DNA of 8,483 bases from DAOTTW01 sp034437615 (GCA_034437615.1 DAOTTW010000285.1:1-8483), one strand, 5' to 3'; shown: positions 1 to 5,320, counted from the stretch's first letter. Translations and numbers: made by a program. Notes: a model not told the origin generated them from the letters alone.

Positions 1-129
1 TTGAGCATCGGCAGCGCCATTCAGGACATCAAAGCGGGCGATCATGTGCACACGCATAACGTCGAGAGCAATCGCGGACGTGGCGACAAATACGCAGCAG
101 ACGCGGGTGCCAGGGTCGCGGCAGAGTAA
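1..129 (+). CDS. UxaA-family dehydratase small subunit, SAF domain (3' end only)
   Basis: Frame 1 is open from the first base to a TAA at 127-129, giving the last 42 residues of a protein whose start lies outside the window. The visible sequence includes IKAGDHVHTHNVES followed by RGRGD. The G-[DE]-H-V-H-x-H-N signature is typical of the SAF domain found at the N-terminus of altronate/galactarate dehydratases, or as a separate small subunit in split members such as the SuyA type. The family role is to assist the iron-dependent large subunit in dehydrating a sugar acid or a related hydroxy acid. The matching large subunit lies downstream at 734-1906 on the same strand, so the two were probably adjacent before the material at about 131-690 came between them. 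The substrate cannot be read from this fragment. Confidence 0.8.
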   Translation: MSIGSAIQDIKAGDHVHTHNVESNRGRGDKYAADAGARVAAE

Positions 130-135
130 AATATA

Positions 136-149
136 GTCAGCCAGTCAGC
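136..149. repeat. Left inverted repeat flanking the four-helix-bundle unit
   Basis: GTCAGCCAGTCAGC lies 22 bases before the start codon of the four-helix-bundle gene. Its reverse complement matches 664-677 (GCTGACCCGCTGAC) at 12 of 14 positions. The two arms enclose the whole disrupted gene and could pair in RNA as a long-range stem. Related genes in 23S rRNA intervening sequences are also bracketed by complementary ends, so this may mark the edge of a mobile unit. The functional reading is inference. Confidence 0.5.
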
Positions 150-232
150 AAAAAGCAGCGGATTGCGACTTATGAGAGACTTCAGGGATTTGAAGGTGTG
201 GCATAAAGCGCATAATCTGACGTTAGCCATTT

Positions 233-362
233 CCAGCTAAAAAACAAGTCAATGCGGCTGACGCCGCTCGGACACCCAGAAGGGTGTCCCTACAGGGCAT
301 CGTTCGTAGGGACACGGCTTGCCGTGTCCGCAAACCGCGTCAATTATTTTGTTGGGATAGCC
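233..362. mobile_element. MITE-like palindromic insertion with 10-bp target duplication
   Basis: About 130 bases are flanked by a perfect direct repeat, TTAGCCATTT, at 223-232 and 363-372. The insert lies inside the four-helix-bundle gene. It has no coding capacity of its own and is built of nested palindromes: GCGGC-TGAC-GCCGC (254-267), GGACACCC-agaa-GGGTGTCC (270-289), and GGACACGGC-tt-GCCGTGTCC (310-329). There is also a longer-range perfect pairing of GTGTCCCTAC (284-293) with GTAGGGACAC (306-315). The direct repeat is what a transposase-made staggered cut would leave. Terminal inverted repeats are at best weak, so the exact ends rest on the duplication. No transposase is present in the window, so any mobilisation would act in trans. 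Confidence 0.78.
304..330. repeat. Palindromic repeat, copy 1 (GGACACGGC family)
   Basis: This 27-base unit starts TCGTAGGGACACGGC and folds as a 9-bp perfect stem with a CTTG-type tip at 310-329. It is identical over 27 bases to 3434-3460. It matches 5230-5256 except for the two central bases. Here it is part of the inserted element rather than standing between genes, and it lacks the 15-base right-hand tail shared by the other two copies. Confidence 0.9.
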
Positions 363-662
363 TTAGCCATTTACCGAGAGGCCAAGGGGTTTCCATCAGA
401 CGAGCGTTATGGCCTAACGAGTCAGATACGGCGTGCTGCATCATCAATCCCTGCCAACATTGCTGAGGGCTGTGGACGTGATACCGAAGCAGACCTTGCT
501 CGCTTCATGCAGATTGCAATGGGGTTGGCTAGTGAGCTAGAGTATCACCTGTTGCTTTCAAAGGATTTAGCGCTGTTGGATGATGTCATTTATAGCACGC
601 TTCATCGTGATACTGTTGAAATTAAGCGGATGCTTGCACCGTTTATCAACAAGCTGCGCAAA

Positions 663-686
663 CGCTGACCCGCTGACCCGCTAACC
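663..686. repeat. Three tandem 8-mers and right inverted repeat of the four-helix unit
   Basis: Three tandem 8-mers, CGCTGACC, CGCTGACC and CGCTAACC, run without gaps, and the first contains the TGA stop of the four-helix-bundle gene. Bases 664-677 are the inverse partner of 136-149. This gene-end position fits a boundary of the four-helix-bundle unit. Confidence 0.6.
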
Positions 687-705
687 TGAAACCATGTAAG
701 CACAA

Positions 706-711
706 TATACT
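706..711 (+). promoter_or_regulatory. Possible -10 element upstream of the UxaA large-subunit gene
   Basis: TATACT lies 22 bases before the ATG at 734, in an AT-richer stretch after the four-helix unit. No convincing -35 hexamer is seen at the usual distance. A local promoter would make sense because the inserted material separates this gene from the one upstream, but support is weak. Confidence 0.2.
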
Positions 712-733
712 GTAACCAAATGGAGCAAACATC

Positions 734-1906
734 ATGACTGAATTTATGGGATATGTACGCCCGGATGGGCAAGTTGGGGTTCGTAATCATCTGCTGATTC
801 TATCCGGCACCGTGTACGCCAACGGCGTCGTAGAGCGCGTGGCCGACGCCATCTATGGCGCTGTGCCGATCACACATGCCAATGGCCGCTGCCAGGTCGC
901 GCCGGACCTGCGCGTGACGCGCCGCTTCTTATCCGGCACAGCCGCTAACCCGAACGTCGCCGCCGTCATCATCATCGACCACTTCAAAGAGCAGGGCATG
1001 ACCGCCGAGGACATCGCAGCCGACATTGCCGGCACGGGCAAGCTAATCGCCACCGTCAACATTCGCGGCGAGGGCGGCTTCATCAATGCCATGCAGAAGG
1101 GCATCCGCTACGCGCAGGATTTCGCACGCCAGATCAGCATGTACAACCGTGAACCGGTGCCCATCTCGAAGCTGCTGTTCGCCACCGAATGCGGCACCTC
1201 CGATACGACCAGCGGCCTTGCCAGCAACCCCGCCAACGGCGTCGCCGCCGAGATGGTGATCGCTGAGGGTGGCCGTTCGCTGATGGCCGAATGCACCGAA
1301 TGGATGGGCTGTGAGGACTGGTTGACAGCCCGCGCCGCAACGCCAGAAGTGGCGCAGCAGATTGTGGCAGGCGTGCAGCACATGGAACAGCGTGCCCTTG
1401 CTAGCGGTGAGGACATTCGCGGCAGTCAGCCCACAGGTGATAATATGGCGGGTGGCCTGACGACCATCGAGGAAAAATCTATGGGTGCGTGCAAGAAGCT
1501 CGGCAACAGCCCGATTGTCGAATATCTGGAAATCGCTGAGCGCCCCACCAGGCAGGACGCAGGCAATTATGTGATGTATGGCCCCGGCATGGGCGCTGAA
1601 AGCATCAGCAGCATGGCCGCAGCAGGTGCGCAGCTACTTACCTTCTGCACGGGTGGCGGCCACACCAGCAACCATCCCATCATGCCCACCATCAAGGTCA
1701 CGGGCAACCGCAATTCGTTTGAACTGATGAAAGACACGGTGGATGTGGATGTCAGCGGCATTTTCACCGATGAAATCACGCTGGATGAAGCAGGCCGCAT
1801 CGTCTTTGATGAGGCGCTGCGCGTCAGCAACGGCTACCTGACCAAGAGTGAAGCCCTGAAGGACAACAACAGCTTCGCCATTCACCGCGTCGGGCCAAGC
1901 ATCTAA
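734..1906 (+). CDS. UxaA-family dehydratase, large (catalytic) subunit
   Basis: This 390-residue protein has the altronate/galactarate dehydratase catalytic fold. The N-terminus GYVRPDGQVGVRNHLLIL (residues 6-23) is the family opening. ECGTSDTTSGLASNPA (152-167) contains the conserved CGxSD segment, with Cys153 a likely metal ligand. TGDNMAGGLTTIEEKSMG (234-251) and TFCTGGGHTSNHPIMPTIKV (303-322) match the other conserved blocks. Known family members are iron-dependent and remove water from altronate, galactarate or similar acids, while SuyB-type relatives act on sulfolactate. The substrate cannot be decided here. The SAF domain is not fused; it is encoded by the gene ending at 129, so the enzyme is of the two-subunit kind. 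The ATG at 734 is supported by GGAG at 722-725, eight bases upstream. The length is normal, with no lesion seen. The protein is probably cytoplasmic, as no signal peptide is present. Confidence 0.88.
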   Translation: MTEFMGYVRPDGQVGVRNHLLILSGTVYANGVVERVADAIYGAVPITHANGRCQVAPDLRVTRRFLSGTAANPNVAAVIIIDHFKEQGMTAEDIAADIAGTGKLIATVNIRGEGGFINAMQKGIRYAQDFARQISMYNREPVPISKLLFATECGTSDTTSGLASNPANGVAAEMVIAEGGRSLMAECTEWMGCEDWLTARAATPEVAQQIVAGVQHMEQRALASGEDIRGSQPTGDNMAGGLTTIEEKSMGACKKLGNSPIVEYLEIAERPTRQDAGNYVMYGPGMGAESISSMAAAGAQLLTFCTGGGHTSNHPIMPTIKVTGNRNSFELMKDTVDVDVSGIFTDEITLDEAGRIVFDEALRVSNGYLTKSEALKDNNSFAIHRVGPSI

Positions 1907-1934
1907 CGTAGCGCTTGCGGTTCACAGCGCATTT

Positions 1935-1983
1935 GTAGGGGCGCAATGCATTGCGCCCAGGGCGCAGCACGCTGCGCCCCTAC
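1935..1983. repeat. Compound palindrome between convergent genes; possible bidirectional terminator
   Basis: An outer inverted repeat, GTAGGGGCGCA (1935-1945) with TGCGCCCCTAC (1973-1983), is perfect over 11 bp. Inside it are two further hairpins: GGGCGCAATG/CATTGCGCCC (1939-1958, no spacer) and GGGCGCAGC-ac-GCTGCGCCC (1960-1979). The DNA could form either one long stem or two side-by-side hairpins. It lies 28 bases after the UxaA stop and two bases from the end of the convergent membrane-protein gene, so it could end transcription from both sides. No run of T follows, so intrinsic termination is only possible, not shown. Its GTAGGG/CCCTAC ends resemble the other repeats in this window. Confidence 0.85.
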
Positions 1984-1985
1984 CG

Positions 1986-2258
1986 TTATCCGTTTGCCTG
2001 CTGCTGTTCCTTCTCCGCTAATTGCGCACGTAACTTGCTGGTGCGGCTGTAGATGTAATAGGCGATGCCACCAGCGATAGCGCCCACCGCCAACGCTGCC
2101 AGCCAGTGAATCACAAAGAGATTGATAATCGCCAGCACCACCAGAATACCCACCGCGACATACAACCGGCTCAATTGCTGGATGATGTCGTGCAGCCCGT
2201 CAATATCGCGTTGCAGGTCGGTATTGCTGTTCTGGCTGGTCTGTGTGTTATCACTCAT
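1986..2258 (-). CDS. Small two-helix membrane protein, unknown family
   Basis: This 90-residue protein has a polar, helix-forming N-terminus (residues 1-31, with heptad-like spacing in LQRDIDGLHDIIQQL). It then has two hydrophobic segments at about 32-50 (LYVAVGILVVLAIINLFVI) and 52-70, joined by a very short turn, and a charged tail (SKLRAQLAEKEQQQ) that may be a coiled coil. The expected form is a membrane hairpin with both ends on the same side. The ATG at 2258 follows a GGGGG run about 10 bases upstream. The gene lies 93 bases downstream of the GTPase gene at 2352-3380 on the same strand, so it may be co-transcribed. A membrane partner or anchor for the GTPases is a reasonable guess, not a demonstrated role. 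I do not recognise the family. Confidence 0.7.
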   Translation of the reverse strand: MSDNTQTSQNSNTDLQRDIDGLHDIIQQLSRLYVAVGILVVLAIINLFVIHWLAALAVGAIAGGIAYYIYSRTSKLRAQLAEKEQQQANG

Positions 2259-2310
2259 TATCTGGTATATCCCCCATAATAGTTTGTTATTGTTTTGCAG
2301 CGTATCAACT

Positions 2311-2336
2311 GTAGGGGCTTGATGTAAAGCCCTTAC
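2311..2336. repeat. Degraded GTAGGG-type palindrome
   Basis: GTAGGGGCTT and AAGCCCTTAC flank a short AT-rich loop and pair with one G:T mismatch. The ends match the style of the other palindromes here, but the arms have decayed. It lies between the GTPase stop at 2352 and the start of the membrane-protein gene, so a transcript covering both would carry this hairpin. Confidence 0.5.
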
Positions 2337-2351
2337 AAATGACGCTGCACC

Positions 2352-3380
2352 TTACCTCTCACGTTCTGATGAACCACCGAAGAGCCGCGTAAACAGCGCC
2401 CCGATGAAATCAAGGCCGGCACGTAGCTGCTCCGCTAAACGGCTGGCGGCATTAATGATACCCCGTAATGCGGGCACGTCATCGGCCAATTCTTGCAAAA
2501 AGGTGCGCGTGACGTAAATCGGCGCGGGTTCGGTGGCGGGTTCATCCACACGCGGATGCCCCTTGCCGAGAAAGGCACGCCAGACCGCCGCCGATGTCTG
2601 CCCGCTGATGATGTCGTCGGCCTCTACCAGCCGATGTGCCGTCAGCATGAACAGCGAGCGCTTCGCATCACGAGAGATGCGCCCGAAGATGGCCTCATAC
2701 AGCGTGCTCAGCCAGTATCGGCCATCCGGCGTATGCTCACGGGTATTATCCACGCCCACCGCAGGCACAGCGTCCGCGATGGCTTGCGGCGACCAACGCG
2801 CAATCTCTTTGCGCAGCCGCTTGCCGCGTTCATGCAGATACTCGTCGTATTCGTCCGCGTCCACCTGATCCGCGTGCGTAAAGACGATGATCGCCCGCGC
2901 CCAGATGCCATCCCCGAAGGCGCGTGTAATCAACTGAATGCCGCGCATCTCGTCGCTGCTGACGCGGGTCTCGTCTAATCTGGTGACGAACATCATGCAG
3001 TCCACATAATCCACCGTATCTATGATATGCTGCAAATAGGCTAGGTCGTTGCCGCTTTCGGGCAGGTCATCGCACAGCCCCGGCGTATCATAGACGACGT
3101 AGGGCACATCGTTAATCCGCGATTCAAACGGCGTCACCTCCAGCGTGGTCGCATCAAAGCGCCCAATTTCCGCGACGTTTTCACCCATCAGGCGGTTAAT
3201 CGTGCTGGATTTGCCCATGCCCGTGCGCCCCACCATCAGCAACGAAAAGCGCTGCTCAGCAGAGGCTTGCTTCAGCGCTTCGATCTCGGCGGGGTCCACC
3301 TGAGACATGGCTTCGTCTAGCGCGGCGTTCAGGTCGGCCTCGTTGAGTGTACTGGCGTCGTTTTGCGGTTGATCGGTCAT
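2352..3380 (-). CDS. Toc34/AIG1-like septin-superfamily GTPase (copy 1)
   Basis: This 342-residue protein has a complete G domain. The P-loop is GRTGMGKSS (residues 51-59), a G2-type threonine pair lies at 78-79, DTPGL (98-102) is the Walker B/G3 motif, THAD (168-171) is G4, and VGVDN (208-212) is near where G5 is expected. The stretch VTRLDETRVSSDE (132-144) followed by FGDGIWARAIIVFTHAD (155-171) strongly recalls plant Toc34/Toc159 and the AIG1/GIMAP group as I remember them. Those are membrane-associated GTPases that dimerise through their G domains. The first ~45 residues are acidic and helical. The C-terminal ~150 residues are not recognised and end in an amphipathic segment, GLDFIGALFTRLFGG (322-336), which could touch a membrane. 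There is no clear transmembrane helix. The ATG at 3380 has AAGG six bases upstream. The gene follows a paralogue 94 bases upstream. An Era- or IRG-like label is possible, but the FG-IW-THAD block argues for the Toc34/AIG1 side. Confidence 0.82.
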   Translation of the reverse strand: MTDQPQNDASTLNEADLNAALDEAMSQVDPAEIEALKQASAEQRFSLLMVGRTGMGKSSTINRLMGENVAEIGRFDATTLEVTPFESRINDVPYVVYDTPGLCDDLPESGNDLAYLQHIIDTVDYVDCMMFVTRLDETRVSSDEMRGIQLITRAFGDGIWARAIIVFTHADQVDADEYDEYLHERGKRLRKEIARWSPQAIADAVPAVGVDNTREHTPDGRYWLSTLYEAIFGRISRDAKRSLFMLTAHRLVEADDIISGQTSAAVWRAFLGKGHPRVDEPATEPAPIYVTRTFLQELADDVPALRGIINAASRLAEQLRAGLDFIGALFTRLFGGSSERER

Positions 3381-3386
3381 GGCTGG

Positions 3387-3393
3387 CCTTTCT
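3387..3393 (-). promoter_or_regulatory. Ribosome binding site of GTPase copy 1
   Basis: On the minus strand this reads AGAAAGG, ending six bases before the ATG at 3380. It fixes that start. Confidence 0.55.
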
Positions 3394-3433
3394 GCATTAT
3401 TTTAATATTTCGATCTGTTTGATCTCGATATGC

Positions 3434-3475
3434 TCGTAGGGACACGGCTTGCCGTGTCCGCCGTCTGCTGAGTCC
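3434..3475. repeat. Palindromic repeat, copy 2, overlapping the end of a GTPase gene
   Basis: The first 27 bases are identical to 304-330. The whole 42 bases match 5230-5271 at 38 positions, including a shared right-hand tail, CCGTCTGCTGAGTCC. The stem is GGACACGGC/GCCGTGTCC at 3440-3459. The last repeat base is also the last base of the TAG stop of the GTPase gene ending at 3475, so the repeat directly abuts that reading frame. No target duplication is visible around it. Confidence 0.88.
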
Positions 3476-4479
3476 TAGTCACGGTACGGGTTCGGGAATA
3501 GCGTGTTCTGCCCAGGCCACTGCGCCGGAAAGTATACACATCCGGCCTGATTATCGAGTGCCAGCGCGTACAGGTCGCTGCTATTGGCATCGCCTGCATA
3601 GGCGCGGATTTCATCGCGCAAGCGTGACAGGCGGCCATCGAAGCGGCTCACAAGCTGCACCTGCTCGATCTTATCCGCGTGCGTGAGTAACAGCACAGCC
3701 CGCCGCCACACGGACGGCCCGAACGCCTCTGTAATCAGTTTGATGCTGCGCTTTTCGTCGGCGTCTACGCGGTTATCGTTCAGGCGCGTGACGTACAGCA
3801 GCCGATTGAACGCGGTCACGTCCTGCCACACCTCCGCCAGATATTGCAGATCGCGCTGTTCTTCTGGCAGGTCGTCGGCTAGCCCCGGCGTGTCGATCAA
3901 TTTGAGCGGACGCTGCCCTAATTGTAACGGATAAACCGAAACGTGCTGCGTCGTGCGGTCAAAGCGGCCTGTTTCGGCGGCTTGTGCCTGTAGCAGCGTG
4001 TTCGCCGTGCTGGATTTGCCCGTGCCCGTGACGCCCATCAGCAGCAAACGCACCTCAGAGCGCGGCGGCGCATCCAACACATAGCGCAATTCATAGCCTG
4101 CTGTGTCGCCTGTGCTGCCTGCGTTGCGGCGCACATGCCACCAGTGTTCAGCGCGGTTCAGGCGGCCTTTCGCGTTGAACTGGGGCTTGACCAGCCAGTA
4201 CAGCGCATCCTGCAACGTCTCGCTGCCGTGTAGCGTGCTACTTGGCACGTTGCTGGCAGGTTGGGTCAGCCAGCCAGCGCGCAACATGCGGACGAATTGA
4301 TCGTATGGTATATTGCGGCGGTACGTCTTGCGCACGTATTGCCATAGGCCACTGACCAGCCATTCTTGATAGCGGTAGCCAGCTTCCAGCGGTGTATGCT
4401 CCAGCAAAGACGTAATTTGAGCGATGATGATGGCCTGCTGTGGGTCGGCTTGTGTGCTCTGTACGTGGCGTGTCGTCAT
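3475..4479 (-). CDS. Toc34/AIG1-like septin-superfamily GTPase (copy 2), short C-terminus
   Basis: Starting at the ATG at 4479 gives 334 residues. An in-frame TTG at 4524 would add 15 more, but neither start has a clear ribosome binding site and the ATG is preferred. The first ~140 residues are an unrecognised, aromatic- and arginine-rich region. A G domain follows: GVTGTGKSS (149-157), DTPGL (196-200), VTRLNDNRVDADE (230-242), FGPSVWRRAVLLLTHAD (253-269), and LALDN (305-309) as a possible G5. The core is clearly paralogous to the GTPase at 2352-3380, including GRFD-x-TT and DDLPE after DTPGL. Unlike that protein, it stops about 25 residues after LALDN and lacks the ~130-residue C-terminal part. 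The stop abuts a palindromic repeat, so the C-terminus may have been clipped. Two adjacent GTPases of a G-domain-dimerising group suggest a heterodimer, which is inference. Confidence 0.8.
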   Translation of the reverse strand: MTTRHVQSTQADPQQAIIIAQITSLLEHTPLEAGYRYQEWLVSGLWQYVRKTYRRNIPYDQFVRMLRAGWLTQPASNVPSSTLHGSETLQDALYWLVKPQFNAKGRLNRAEHWWHVRRNAGSTGDTAGYELRYVLDAPPRSEVRLLLMGVTGTGKSSTANTLLQAQAAETGRFDRTTQHVSVYPLQLGQRPLKLIDTPGLADDLPEEQRDLQYLAEVWQDVTAFNRLLYVTRLNDNRVDADEKRSIKLITEAFGPSVWRRAVLLLTHADKIEQVQLVSRFDGRLSRLRDEIRAYAGDANSSDLYALALDNQAGCVYFPAQWPGQNTLFPNPYRD

Positions 4480-4579
4480 AGGCTTGATTTTAGTTTGCGC
4501 GTGCGTCTGGGCGTTATGCTGCAATGATAAACGACTTGCTATTCATAGCCTAGTCTGAAAGCGTCAACGTAGGCTGTGT

Positions 4580-4585
4580 TACAAT
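4580..4585 (+). promoter_or_regulatory. Possible -10 element for the Uma2-family gene
   Basis: TACAAT sits about 55 bases before the chosen start at 4641, in the 161-base space between the divergent GTPase and Uma2 genes. No strong -35 is seen; GAAAGC or TGAAAG lies at 17-18 bases spacing. This divergent region must hold promoters for both directions, but only this one is even partly recognisable. Confidence 0.28.
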
Positions 4586-4640
4586 TTAAGCGTCCCTTTT
4601 TGGCAGCAAACGAGCATAGACCATGATGGAGCAGGGCGAT

Positions 4641-5219
4641 ATGTCAGCCTTACCTGTACATGAACACATCGAATCCGACTACCTGGCGTTTGAGCGCCGT
4701 TCGCAGACGAAACACGAGTTTTATCAGGGCCACATCTATGCGATGGCTGGCGCAAGTCGTGAACACGTTTTAATTTGCACGAACTTGCTGCGTCATTTAT
4801 CCAATGAGCTAGATGACCAACCGTGTGAAGTCTACGGTAGCGATATGCGCGTGAAGGTCGCGCCGACCGGGTTAATTACGTACCCCGATGTCAGTATCGT
4901 TTGCGCCAAGCCGGATTTTCTGGATGGCGAATTCGATACCCTGTTAAATCCACAAGTGCTGATTGAGGTGCTATCGCCCTCGACGGCCAAATATGACCGC
5001 ACGATTAAGCGCTGGCACTATACACAAATACCCAGTGTGCAGGATTACCTGATCGTGGCGCAGGATAAGCCACATGTGATCTTGCACACACGCAAGCCAA
5101 ACGACCCAACCGATTGGGACGTATACACAGCAGAACACATGACAACAGCTATTGCCGTGCCGTCACTGCAACTATCGCTGATGCTAAACGACATGTACGC
5201 TAAAGTTGAACGAAAATAA
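4641..5219 (+). CDS. Uma2-family (DUF820) putative restriction-type endonuclease
   Basis: The 192-residue protein from ATG 4641 begins MSALPV, the habitual opening of this family. GGAG at 4628-4631 lies nine bases before it. ATGs at 4623 and 4626 in the same frame would add up to six residues and are less well placed. The diagnostic features are KHEFYQGHIYAMAGAS (residues 24-39), TYPDVSIV with Asp83, and LIEVLSPSTAKYDRTIK (107-123) with Glu109 and Lys123. Asp83 and Glu109 fit the PD-(D/E)XK nuclease core of the Uma2/DUF820 family. Family members are common in Cyanobacteria and Chloroflexota, often in many copies, and their biological role is not settled. The length is normal and no lesion is seen. 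The gene stands alone and is divergent from the GTPase cluster. A palindromic repeat starts ten bases after its stop. Confidence 0.85.
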   Translation: MSALPVHEHIESDYLAFERRSQTKHEFYQGHIYAMAGASREHVLICTNLLRHLSNELDDQPCEVYGSDMRVKVAPTGLITYPDVSIVCAKPDFLDGEFDTLLNPQVLIEVLSPSTAKYDRTIKRWHYTQIPSVQDYLIVAQDKPHVILHTRKPNDPTDWDVYTAEHMTTAIAVPSLQLSLMLNDMYAKVERK

Positions 5220-5229
5220 ACCTACATGA

Positions 5230-5271
5230 TCGTAGGGACACGGCAAGCCGTGTCCGCCATCTGCTGAATCC
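5230..5271. repeat. Palindromic repeat, copy 3, after the Uma2 gene
   Basis: This copy has the same 42-base layout as 3434-3475, including the right-hand tail CCATCTGCTGAATCC, with four differences. Two of them turn the hairpin tip from CTTG into CAAG, its reverse complement. It lies between the Uma2 stop (5219) and the treY start (5321). CCTAC at 5221-5225 can pair with GTAGG at 5232-5236, hinting at a wider palindrome. Confidence 0.88.
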
Positions 5272-5320
5272 GTTTTGATTTCTCCACCAGACCGCGAACA
5301 CAGGAATGTGAAAGCCACAC

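Larger units (their letters stand above)
172..668 (+). pseudogene. Four-helix-bundle protein (23S rRNA intervening-sequence family), interrupted
   Basis: An ATG at 172 opens MRDFRDLKVWHKAHNLTLAI, the usual N-terminus of the small four-helix-bundle family first known from 23S rRNA intervening sequences. The frame then ends at a TAA at 238-240. The rest of the family sequence resumes at 363: LAIYREAKGFPSDERYGLTS, then QIRRAASSIPANIAEGCGR, ending at the TGA at 666-668. Removing one copy of the 10-bp duplication plus the intervening DNA (140 bases) joins the halves in frame as a normal 118-residue protein. The 140-base insertion therefore both adds a stop and shifts the frame. A longer reading frame from an ATG at 252 exists, but its first ~37 residues are translated from the inserted palindromes. 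The intact protein would be cytoplasmic and of unclear function. No reverse transcriptase is nearby, so a retroelement Avd role is unsupported. The gene is visibly more AT-rich than the UxaA gene. Confidence 0.88.

Noticed and set aside
254..329. Short palindromes as a CRISPR array or small RNA gene
   Set aside because: The palindromes differ from one another, with no regularly spaced identical repeats and no spacers. The arrangement fits a palindromic insertion element better.
172..668. Four-helix-bundle protein as Avd of a diversity-generating retroelement
   Set aside because: There is no reverse transcriptase, template repeat or variable repeat nearby, and the N-terminus matches the ordinary intervening-sequence-type family.
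2493..2978. A 161-residue plus-strand frame inside the GTPase gene
   Set aside because: It is antisense to the G domain, shows no recognisable motifs and has no ribosome binding site of note. It is a shadow of the gene on the other strand.
3475..4524. TTG at 4524 as the start of GTPase copy 2
   Set aside because: The 15 extra residues (Gln, Thr and His rich) have no clear Shine-Dalgarno before the TTG, and an ATG follows at 4479. It is kept only as an alternative.
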